Source: Phoronis australis
Lineage: Eukaryota; Phoronida; Phoronidae
DNA: 43,440 nt
Assembly: GCA_002633005.1 (NCBI GenBank)
Contig: NMRA01000520.1
Coordinates: 85,029-128,468, forward strand
Direction of reading: 5' to 3'
Shown here piece after piece: positions 10,501-22,500 of the stretch. The position numbers were made by a program, and so were the translations under genes. How positions within the stretch are numbered: position 1 is the stretch's first letter; the number at the start of each line of letters is the position of its first letter. Under the pieces are notes generated by a model. That model was given only the letters and a program-made list of their open reading frames with translations, was not told where the DNA came from and did not search any database.

Positions 10501-13500
10501 GTGATCTTCATATCAGCTTTCTGGCCGTACGCTATGCTGTTTATTACGATGCCAAGTCGTGTAGCATCCGGCTCAACATCTTTGATAAGTGGTGCTGTAT
10601 TCTCCTTGCCATCTGTCAGAAGTATGATTTGACTGCCAGCAACATCTTCTTCTTCTTTTGAAGCCGCTTTAAAAATCTGGACAAATACAACACCGAGATA
10701 ACACCGAAACAATCTTAAGCTCATTCAAATTCGTCGTACATGAAACATTCAAAACGAAATCACGCGAGTGTAGGAGATTCTGGTTTACAAATGCACGCTT
10801 TCGAGAATTTTTTAAACTAAGCAAACGGAAATAAAGGGTTTCACCAAAAGTTTTAAGCACGTGAAGCCTTCAATTCTGTTGATCTTGGCTTCTAAAAGCA
10901 CCAATTTGTGTTTTTAAGTTTCACAGATTCGATAATTCCGAACTACATGTACGTGAATTTTGACTTACTCCGTTTAGATTCTTTAAGCTTATGTTTTTGT
11001 TCACTGTGCTCAGCACTCGCACTTTTACATTAAAAATCCATTATGCGTAATTGCATCTGCGTGTAGATTCGTGCTTGAGAATGCTTGCACTTAGTACTAC
11101 ATGTTCATCGATTCATGAATTATTTTAATAAGTCGCGTTTCACAAACAAACTCTGAACTTTTGTCGACATTTGTTTTCGGCCAAAACAGAAACGTGACCT
11201 TTAAAATTAGCTCGTAAGTACAGAAAGACGCATTGATCCGACGTTTCGGTTTATTCACTATAAACCATTCTGAAGCCAAAAGTTCACATAAATCAATCAG
11301 GCAACACAGGTTGAGAACAGACTGTAGAGATACACGTCAAAATGCATTGTGAGGGGAGAGACCAGGGCCCGGTCTCCAATCTCCGTACTCAAATTCGAAT
11401 CATACTCAAACTCAAACTTCATACTCAACTCGAGTACAGACTCAACTTTGGTGTATTCAATATCATGCTCGAAAAATCTGTTCACGAAATTTCGAGCAAG
11501 TACTCAATTTTCGGGTATACTCGAACCGAAGTGTATCTCATCTACATTACGAGTAAGATTTGGGGTAAAATTCCGAGTATATGCTCCAAATTTCAAGTTT
11601 GGTCTGGCGGTGTGCTTGAAATCGTACTCGAAAATATATACGAGCGAGAGAAAAAAAATATCGAAAGGCCACCGACAGACAGAGCAAATCTAAAACATTA
11701 AGTCCTCTTGCAATATTTCAGCGCTTCAATTTCAGTTCAGGAATAATAATTTTCATTTTAAATCTCCTTATTCTTCACCTTATTAACCCGCCGTAACACT
11801 GCATGTCATCGCCGCCAATTCATAAACTCCGATTCCTGGCAACAGGCGCATTCTCATCCCTTGTCGGCGAGTCAGTACAAGTGTCGAAAGCAGTTGTGGG
11901 AGAAGTCAAGTTAGAAGTTTGTACTGCCCTTATTTCAGTAGGTGTGTCAACGTTTTGTAGGGTTTCCAAAAGACGAGGAGAAAGACGGGGAGGCGCAGAA
12001 AGTTCAGTAAAAACAGTTTGCTTCCCTGTCAGGTACATTTCACGTCATAGTTTAGTCATCTATAATTTCTCAATCCCCGAATGGTATTCCAAATTTTGTT
12101 TGCTGATTTCTAAATAGACGTCTCGTACCGTTCAACGGTGAACTCTGAATGCCTGCATAATATGTATTGTTTTTTAACTCACGCGCCAAACGTTAACTAA
12201 CGTGATACATACCGGTAAAATACAAAGATACAGTATCAATGTTTGGCATAATCCTTGTCTGAGATTTGAACACTACAGTAACCTATAGTGTGACCAGTCG
12301 TCAATGAATGGTTGAGAACAACACTGTCATTGTGTGTCGGATTCTGATGCTAAGAATACTGTAGGTAATTCCAATGTAAAACTGTTCACATTCATTACCG
12401 TTGAGTCTGTACACAACATGATTTTTTTGAGAAGTAGTCAATGGTGTTTTTACTCTACATAATGAGAAAAGTCTATTTACAGGTTTAAAGATTGTTACAA
12501 GTTGCAAACATGGAGGAATAGCTCCAAGCATTCTCTTAACATGCCTGTCGACCAAACTACATGTACTACCGTTACCCAAAAAGGGAAGATTGATTTCCGA
12601 TCTCTCCCCTCACAATGCATTTTGACGTGTACCGGTACAGCCTGTTCTCCACCTGTGTCGCCTGATTGAATATGTGAACTTTTGCCTTGGGAATGGTTTA
12701 TAGTGAATAAACCGAAACGTCGTGTCAATATGTCTTTCTTTACTTACGCGCTATCCTTTGTTCAATGTCATAAGGTTTTGAAAAGGATTTTTTACTAAGT
12801 ATACTAGCTGATTTCAAGTGGTCAAAAGTCACCTCAATAGCTCTTTGTATTCCTGCGCCAATACTGGTTTGCCCGCCAACACCAGAAGGCAGCTTGCTGA
12901 TCAGCATGTCTCGGTCGCTCTGACTTGTCACCTCGACAAGGTCTTGCAACGTTGTCGCTTTCAAACTGAAGCTGACAAGCGCGATTTTTGAGAACGACTC
13001 CAGGGAACCTAGAATGAACGAACTTGTTGCTTGTCGCATTTTCTTCAAAGGTTCTCCCTACAAATGGAAGTAATTCGACGTCATAGCGAGGTGAAACGAA
13101 ATTGAACTCCTAACCATGTTTGAAATGCAATGAAAGCAGACACATGTCAAGGTTTCAACACTTAAACGTTTCTTATCCACGCATGGCATTGGTTTTGGTT
13201 AATTCGATAACAAAGACTTCATAAAATACAAATGTGACGATGTTTAGACAGATTTTGCGCAAATCTAATACAACACGACTCCTCAAACAAATGCTTCCAA
13301 GCCTAGGTGAAGGAACCGTATATTAATCGTGGTGACATGTGTTAAAAATCACAACAAACCCCTTCTGGGCCAGGTGTCGAATCTTTTTACTCCAAATGTT
13401 TCATTTTCCCTCTTGTACTTGCACACTAACTCAAAGTAATTGTCTGTAGCTCTTCATTCGAATATATTAATGGTTTACATGGTAAACTCTGCAATTCTGG

Positions 13501-16500
13501 TTTTCACTTGATGAACCCACCATTAGAGTTCGAGTCTGAACTCAAAAATCTCACGATTTTCTCGAGATCTCGCGTTTCTTCTCGATTCCGTAGCTCAAAT
13601 CAGTTGAAAAATAAACTAGACACGTGTCTGCTTAAACCATGTTATGCTCGAGCTCAGAAAAAAATGTAGAAACTGTCCTGCGATTGTTTAAAAGATATTC
13701 GGGAATGTCAAAAGGTTTTTCGAGTTCGACAGCAAGCAAAGACTCCAGGCCCAGATATCACTTGAAAAATACAAAAACGGCTTCCCCATCGCTCTCATTG
13801 GAATAAATAATGGTAATACTCTACAACTTCAAAAGTTTGTAGCACGTTCAAAACTCCTCACAAAGTTCGCTTAGTAAACCATCAAGCGTGACTACCGTTA
13901 TAGGCGAGATACACGACTGAGGAGAAAGACAACCGCGGTCAAGATCCACAAGATAAACCTTAAGTAGTCCAGTGGCTTAAATAGGTACTGATTTTATCAC
14001 TGAGGCGATACACCACGTGTGCCAGTGAGAGAACGAGGATTGGCTCAAATCACAGTATGGGGTTAAGCATTATTTTAAGCAAAGTATTCCAAATTACTTA
14101 CATTCATCGATCCGGATACATCCAGAACTAGACATATCCTTGTCTTCTCACTCTCCTCCGACTTCTGCACAATATGAAATACCGGAGTGGTGTCCAGAAG
14201 CTCTTGTGGCACGCTTTGATCTAGGTGTTCAGTGTAATTACATGTATTGGAAGTGGTAATCACCATAATCATCGTGTCAAAGATTGGCTCACAAAACTTA
14301 GGTTACACTAGCTGTACACGTTGAAATATAAATTAGAAAGGCGCGTTGAACTATTCATGCAATTCTGCTTAAAAAAATCTGCGAATTCAAATTGCATCAT
14401 TTTTTCAACTGTTTGAAAACGAATATCGAATCGGGAAATAAATCGGGACCCTAAGGTGAGAGACAGAAATCCATTTTCATTACCAACTCAGTTCACAGGC
14501 AATACACCATTTCCTAATTTGCAATAGGGTTATCCAACCCCAATAAACTATTTTTGAATTGTTGAAAGATCTTCTTTTTGGTACCAAAAATGCAATCCTA
14601 TCTCAGTAAAAACTTCATGAGATCGATATATCGAGTGAAAGTCCTAATCCGGTTTGCATTTTAGCCAATAAAACAGTGGCAAATTGCAGCAGCGCTGAAG
14701 TACAGTAGTGCACATTCCACTCTTCAGAACCTGTTCATAAGACAAGGTCCAAGTTCTGTTGTTTTCTCACCTCCCTTGAAATCTTCATGCTTTTTCATCA
14801 CGTCCCAGGCACTCTGACCCTCGCAAAACGTGTTGTGCATATTGGGCACCTCTGAGTTATGAAGCGTGGCAGAGTTCCATCGATTGCTCTCGCAGAAATC
14901 ATCAATCTGATTAAAGAACAATTTCTTGGATGTAAATAAAAACTAAGTACATGGCGATTCTCCCGAAGCAGGTCAAACTAATACTCTTTTCCATTTACAG
15001 AGACAGGAGGTTCAAACTTTGCAGACCGTGCTTTTAGCGTTTCGCCGGGTTTTCCGACGTTCTTTGCATTGAGTTCACTGAAGCACGGGCATAGGTGAAG
15101 AACTGTCTCCAGTGACGGTCTAGTTTAATCGACAGAAAGTATTGTGAGTACGAATTCAGGTTCGTGGGTGCTGGAAAACTGCCTATCAGCATCCAAGAAC
15201 ATCTCGAGACGCCTTTCAAAAGCGAAAATAACGTGCTGCTCTAATGAATACTTCAGTCCTACGCTAATAAAACGAAACGGCGCCGATAAAACCGACGATA
15301 AGCGCTGCTGACCAATTTTACTCAGTGTGTGCGACAGCGTCCTTTTGCAGTAGACCTTTACAGGTTAATGCAAAATTTCGAGTGCCTAGCTCAAGAAGAT
15401 AAAAAAATTTTATCAAATGTTTGGTGTTGCTTCGGGGGAAATCAGCCAGCATGTTTTTACATTTTAGTTACATTTTAATTCAAAGAAACTGAGCACCACA
15501 TACGTCAGTGTGCAAGTTGTTGGAGAAACATTGTGTTCTGGCGTAAGTTTAAATGTTCTTCTGGAAAAGCAATTCAATTTTTACTTTTTAGGGCTAGGAA
15601 TTGGTGTGATAATTGAAATGGATTGTGGGTTACTGGTGCTACAAGAAGTTTGCAACCAACCCATGAAACCAGAGAACGCCCAACTACATTCCCATCCAAA
15701 ATTTCGAGCAAGTGTATCCTGCAATGCTCTAACCGTAAAATGGTCTATTCTTCATAACGTAGCACCCATCCCTCGTACACACTATTTCAAATCAGTCGTC
15801 AGTGTAAACGTAGCGGGGCCAGCACGAGAACAAACCGAGGTGTTCCGTTACTGCAACGTGCGAGATAGTTTGGGATTTATTACCTGCTTTCGCACCAGCG
15901 GTAGTCACGAGCCGAAAACCATCCCATAATCCATTTGAAAAACAACATCAGTGCCGAATATGAAATCTCCTATATTAGGAATGCGTTGCCATAGCAGCGG
16001 TCAACATGAGTTTCCGAGCGTCCAATGTGGAGAATTAGTGACTCCGAAATATTTACTGTTCGTGGGTTGATAACTTGTACAAATCGGTTAATACCGTGTA
16101 ATACATGTAATTATGTTGTAATAATTATTTTTAACAAAAATATCTCATTGCACATTCTGAGCAAGACAGTCTTCCTTGGTGGATTGGCAAATGCTTTAGG
16201 GAATTTCTGAATACTCTTATGACAATGGATGCATTTTATATGACTAAAATTTACAAGCGAACATACCCCATCCGGATATTGGACATACATAATGGACGCC
16301 GACGTTGATGACTGAGTGGTATCAGGAAAGAATCGACAATCGTCCTCTGGCAACCCTGTTGTCTCGTTATGAGCGCACGCTCTGGAGGTTTTCCAGTTAA
16401 AGTGACTGCCTCGTAAGTTTTCTGCACACCTGCAGAAAATACAAATCCGTAAAGCTTGGCACATTACAGGTTTGTGAAAGTGTTATTATCACTGTCGCAT

Positions 16501-19500
16501 GCTCCGGAAGCTGCACTCCCATAGAAGAGCTGCCCAAAGGGTAACTCTTTCATGGCCAGAGTGCCATCTCAGAGATAATTACCTACATAAGGGTCCACTT
16601 TGGGAGTGTAAAACTCTACACGGTGTTCTCTTTCTAACTACGCAAATCTACACATATGGTTTTGATATTATGTATATTTGTAGACCAAAGGTTAAAATCT
16701 TTAAATTTACTTTTCTGAGTTTCCCTATAAATGATTTTAATTTACAGAATTGATGTTACACAAGGGTGGTGCTTAATCAACAAAACCCTAGTACGGAAGT
16801 GTAGTGCTTCATCAATAAATTCCTAGTACGGAATGGTGACAATTTCATGGAACGTTTTTGAAAATGGGCCCAGGTTTAGTAGCTTCCGCTTTCTGAATGA
16901 GAAACCTAATTTCCAGCCTGGATTTGACATGAAAAAATCAATTGATACTTCCAGGTCATTACAATGTACATTAACAGACCTCTGTATACAAACATTTATT
17001 GCACATGTCCGTAGTACTTATCTACATGTACAGGTAGGCTATGAATTTTTATTGAAAGATCGAAACAGCAACGTCAAGTGCATGTTTATAAAGGTACATG
17101 TATGTGTACTGTGCCTTTCACGCTTTGCATCATACATTAGAAAGGCAAAGAACGTAAAAAACAGACTAAATTGCAATCAACTAGAAAACTCTTTTTTAAG
17201 CAGTCTCTCGTGCAAATGTGGAAGCCATTATGAACAAATGCTAACAACCTTTTAGAGAACTGTGCATGAAGCACGCCATGTCAAGTGGAAAAAGACGTCA
17301 ATCCGCCAATTCTGAGATATGATGCCCCATGTACATGTACATGTAGTTAAATTGCACATTTTAAAACCCCACACAACCTTAGGCGTAGTTACATGTAGAA
17401 GGTGAAGACGCCGACCTTGATTTCAACGGCGAGAATTGACGATTTGTAATAAAATCACACAACAACAACGGAATATGTATCGTTTTGCAGTTGGCGCAAA
17501 TAAATGTTTTTATTAGCTCTAGTCTAAACTAATACATTGTAACTTCACAAAATCTTTTCCAATTCCAACTATAATCCGAAAAATGCCTTTTACGGCCGTG
17601 GAACCGAAGGTGCCCCTTTAAAGCGTTAAAGTATGGTGTACCTGGAAGGTAAAACGACGCCATCGCTTTTATAAAAATGTCCATAACCGTCTGTAGGGTA
17701 TTCGTCGAGCAATCCCCAGCGAAGGTGTCCGAATTCATGCACAATAAGTTTACCTGTAATCAATACACTTCGGTTAAAGAATGACGTGGGTGTGTTCCTA
17801 TCTTTCAAGTTTGTCCTAAGAGTACCCCGAATCTTGTAAAAGGTTTTCTAATAATTATTTGCAATTAAATATCAAATAAAAACGGGTAATGTGGAGTGCC
17901 GTGGAATTTCCATAGTTAAACTCAAATATGCGTACCTTTAAAAACTTATTTTCCTTCGTATTACCGGAATGTTAGCCCGGTAGCACTTTTGAAAACAACA
18001 AATCTTGTTCACAACCGGATTAAGGACAACTTTGGAAGTCGTCTCTTCGGGGTGTGATAAAAAGACATAACTTAACCGGACAATACGCCGTTTTAAGACC
18101 GCTTTTGTACATTTCCCATTTGAAATTGTGGTTGCCCCTCCCCCTGAGCAACATTGAACCCGTTTTTACTTAATCTGAAATTGTGCCTGCCACACTGTAG
18201 ATCGGCATGATATAGGAACGAATTTGTTTTGTTGATGTGTATCGCGTAAATCATACTATTACTCATTTGTCTCAAGACAGATCAGCAACAGCTAAAAAAT
18301 GCCCCGTTTCTCATAGATTCCCTTTTGACACTTTTCGTATGACACTCACTGACACTGCTCATTTTGGGAAACTCTACAAAATGATGTCGACTTATTAGGG
18401 GTCCCAAGGTAGACACGCATGCTATGTTGAATAATTAGTACAAATATAGACCAATAGCTAGGTCCTTTTAGCAAATATGCCGGTAACGTACGAAGTATAC
18501 TGTCGCTGACATAGCCACGGAGGGAGAACAGTGGCCCCATGCCAGTTGTGTTCCTAGCAAACAGCCACCGGTTGGAGATGATTTCATAATGCTTCCCTGT
18601 TCATTGCAATGTGTCCCCAAGTTGCTAACTCATTTCAGCCCAAAGCCCCTGCCAACAGCACTTTAATTGAGCTTGGCTAGGCCAGAGTAGTAGGCATTGA
18701 GACTCCTGACACAACGATTTTGAAACCGAAGCTCAGAGTTTCGGGTGATTGTCATCCTTCAGTTGCAGGAAGTAAGTAGCCACCAGAATTGTGGCAAACG
18801 ATGGTGGTTTTGATTCGAGATCGTGACGACGACGACGACGGTGAAGAGCACAATCCAGTGTTTGAGAGGGCGACGATGAAAAGATAGGGATAAAGATTAT
18901 GATGATGATAATGCTGACGATTATGAGGTCCGACGCTGGTGACCACGATGACAATAGTGATAGCGGTTATGACCATGATGTGGGTGATATGGGGCTAATG
19001 ATCACGATATGAAGGCGAGCACATCGATGTGGATCACGATGATCTTAGTTAAGTAATATAGCAATAAATTAAACGTACCGTAGGGCCCCCAGTATCTTAG
19101 GGAACGGGTCTTATCCAAAACGTAGGTTGGAGTCAAGTGCATGAACTCGCCTTCCTCTCCACAGTCACGTGACCGCTTGACGTAGGGGTTGTCAGTAAGT
19201 ACGACTCCCGGCTCACCGCTTCCTTTGTCAATCACGATGTTTGCTAAAATAATTCATTGTGGATTAATGGATAGGAAAATCTTATGACATTGAATCTGAT
19301 TTTAGACTATCAGCCATGTCTCACCGTAATGAAAGCACACAATCGCTCATTCATACTGCATATAGGCGGACTTAATGGAGCAGTATCACCTTTGTACACG
19401 ACCAAAAATCTGCCGTGAGTGAGCCGTTTTCGGGGTTGTCCCGCTTTTGGAGGTGCATCTTAATCATACGACATTATTTAGATTGACCATTTCCAATACT

Positions 19501-22500
19501 CATATTGGCAGAAATACGTAAAATTTCCAGGAAAGCGTTAGTAGTAACGTCGCATTAACTTGGACTATTTTTTGAACTTAAGTAAATGTGCCATTTTGAA
19601 GAACTCGCCACTCTCTTCGTCAACATGCACTCACCCAGGAGGTGGTTGGGGGTCTCGAACGAGCCTCCTCCATTTGGCAAACTAGGAAAAGGTCTACCTC
19701 AGAGAAACAAAAACGCCGGAACTACCAAAATTCGGCGAATGCACAATTTATATCTGTGAAGTAAACTTACTCTGTGAATCTTAGTAAAGGTTAACATTCT
19801 CAAAAATTCTAGCCCCCGCATTTTTTAGGCTGAGTGTGCGCATGATCAGTATTTTTTATGTTTCTACATGTACTTAGACAGGCTGCTGGTCGGCTACAAA
19901 CCTGTGTCAAAACTCTCTTGCTTGGCCTTTTTGTACTCCGGTTTCTTCTGCCACGTTGACGGAACAAGAATAGTGATGTTTCGGAAAAAGATACGGTTCT
20001 TTGTTGCGCGAAAAAGTGTTTTCGAAGATTCAGTGAAAATTTCCTGTAAGAGATGACAAATGTATTGCCGTGTAAATTTTCCTGGCATACAGTAGCGCTA
20101 AATTCCAGTAATCACATATTGTATCTATGAGAGTCACGTCATAGGTTCGATTGAAGATCGAAATTTATTCTGAATCCTGCGTATAAGCCCACTATTTTGA
20201 AAGGAGATCACGTTGGCGTTGTAGCCCTGTATCATTTTAGTAAATTGTGACAGCTTTTGATTGTTCGTTCTTATATCAAATGACAGGTCAACAGTTATTA
20301 CCCATGCCGCCGTTGATCGAGGAGTTAAAATATTTTATAAAGTATTCCGTGCTTTTAGCGGTTACAATGTGTAACTTACTCAAAAACGTCGTGTACTATA
20401 ACACATTTCAAAGGGAAGTTTGAGTTCTAAGTAAATTGGCAAAAACTTCCTCGGCGCTTTTTTAATCAACGTTTCAAAAGATTTTTGCCATTTATTTTCT
20501 GGCGGCGTATTTTTTTTTTCAGCAACACTCTCCGAAGCACTATGTATACACCACGATTAGTTGTTAGTCGCCTTCGAAATGGCGACCGTTCATGTCTACT
20601 CGTGGCGTGTACACGAATGTGGGACATCAATTATTTGGTGTGGGTTTCTCTGCTATAAAAGAGAGGGAACAATTGCGTCATCTCCCGGTTTTTCTTCCAC
20701 TCCGGAGATTCTTGTTCTAAGGAAATTAATGCAATAGCAATTCCGAGGTCTCGATGTATTGCACGCTCATTCTGTAAAATGAAATATTCTGCAGTTTCCT
20801 AACTACATAATCATATGGATATGTAGAACAAGCTTTTGCAACGAATTTCTGGAGCAAATCATAGTTTGGAATACATTCAATGTTCTTAAATTTAAGACAC
20901 TGGGGATAATCTCAGTAGAGTTGACACCAAACTCTCCTCTCCTATTTCCCGTCATATTATTCAAATTACTTAGTTTGCACAGTTCCAAATGTCAATAAAA
21001 TTATTGTCCAATCTTGGAAAATATCTCTAAGTCGTGGTGGTAATGAATCCAGACTTGTTCTCAAGTTCACGAAAATACGTTAACTTTGAACAATCCCTCA
21101 TTCAATATTTACATGATCTAAATAAAAAGTTTGCGAGCTTGAAAATGTGAATAAAGACTTGTGAAAACTGTCGCTTCTCGACGACAGGATGATAATTTGT
21201 TAAGATGATAACCACCCTCACGACCGCTTGCTAATCCTGCGGTTGCTTGAGCGAACCCAGATTTTCAAGTTGATGATGGTTTTTCGAAGTGCACACTAGG
21301 AACCAATAGGGGCATACAATGGATGCCAACAGTGTTAAACGCTATTACGACGTGATTTGGATTGGGAAATAGGACTTGGATGGGCCTAACTCTAAACTTG
21401 GATTTGACAACTAGAAAGCACGCATTCAATGCCGTTTTAATCGGTGTTAGCCGAAACCGCTTGCACACGGCCCCAGCGGAAGGAGAGAAAGATTCATATT
21501 GACCAAGTCCATGGCCTGGGGATCATATTCCAAGACCTTAGTAGTTCAAACTCTATGTAAAACTTATTTTCCCAATTAAATAAATGTTGTGGTCAGTCTC
21601 GCGCATGCATTCTTTCGACAGTATTGAAAGAATTTTCATTTGAGTAGTCAGTCGTATTTTCATGTATCGTTAATTGCAGGGATTTGTGTTTCCATGAAAT
21701 TAGTAATACTATATACACTAGAGAAAACAAATAGAGTTTGAGTCTAATACTGGAATAAAAACTTAAAAAATTAGTGACGTTGCATCCGCATCTCACAGAT
21801 TTCAGATGGGGTGTAAAGGCAGGTCTCCATGAGCGCATTGACAGTCCCTCTTTAAATAAGAGAGGCGGTTTTAAGATTCGATCTGTCACACTTATGGGAT
21901 GGTGTTCCGACGTCAATGCCGCGCCGTCTGGTCAAAACGCCACCAATCGGCCAGAACAACGATAATGTCACAAGCCAAATCCGTAAGATGAGGACGCAAC
22001 GTCGCAATTGTTTTGTAAGTTTTAATTCCAGTATTAGACTCAAACTTTATCTGTTTTCTCAACGGGATGTGTCAAAATTTCCATTCTTTTATATACCATG
22101 TAGGTTTAAAACCCAACGAACACCCAGCTCTGACCTATCTCTGACCCAAATACCTTATTAATACTGGTCATCCATGTACATCAATCTTCTAAATGCAAAA
22201 TGTAAATATAAAACTATGAACTTTAAAAGATAAACAGGTAATAGATTGATAACAACTGACCAAATTACATGCACTTAATTGTAAAGGTCGGAGCTCTTCA
22301 GGGATCATTTACTTAAACATATTTTTTAAGGAAATCAATTTACGGTGGCAATGAGTTCACCTGGATCCCAATTCCTGTTATACTTGCGCAGTTCTCGGTA
22401 ATAAGTACCCTAAACGCGGGGTAAATACAACCATAGAGTTTTCGATGCTCGTGAATAGGCTGCCACACAAGGTATATTGAGAAATGTGCTAAATTCTTAC

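Larger units (their letters stand above)
11206..12756. mobile_element. 1.55-kb element with about 159-bp inverted terminal repeats
   Basis: The left arm (about 11206-11364) matches the inverted right arm (about 12598-12756) nearly throughout. Shared words include CGTAAGTA, GACGTTTCGGTTTATTCAC, TATAAACCATTC, AAAAGTTCACAT and ACACGTCAAAATGCATTGTG. It lies in intron 8 of gene A. A GIY-YIG-like fragment lies between the arms on the minus strand, which suggests a Penelope-like retroelement copy with inverted terminal copies, or a foldback element that captured one. Confidence 0.72.

Noticed and set aside
10312-10632. 106-codon plus-strand frame
   Set aside because: Exact antisense shadow of CLCA-A exon 9, whose minus-strand frame is clearly the coding one.
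11342-11701. Two overlapping 114-119 codon plus-strand frames
   Set aside because: Both arise from the degenerate ACTCGA-type repeat inside the inverted-repeat element.
15510-15929. 139-codon plus-strand frame in gene A's intron 5
   Set aside because: No recognisable domain and no supporting splice or promoter context; length is within chance for this amount of sequence.
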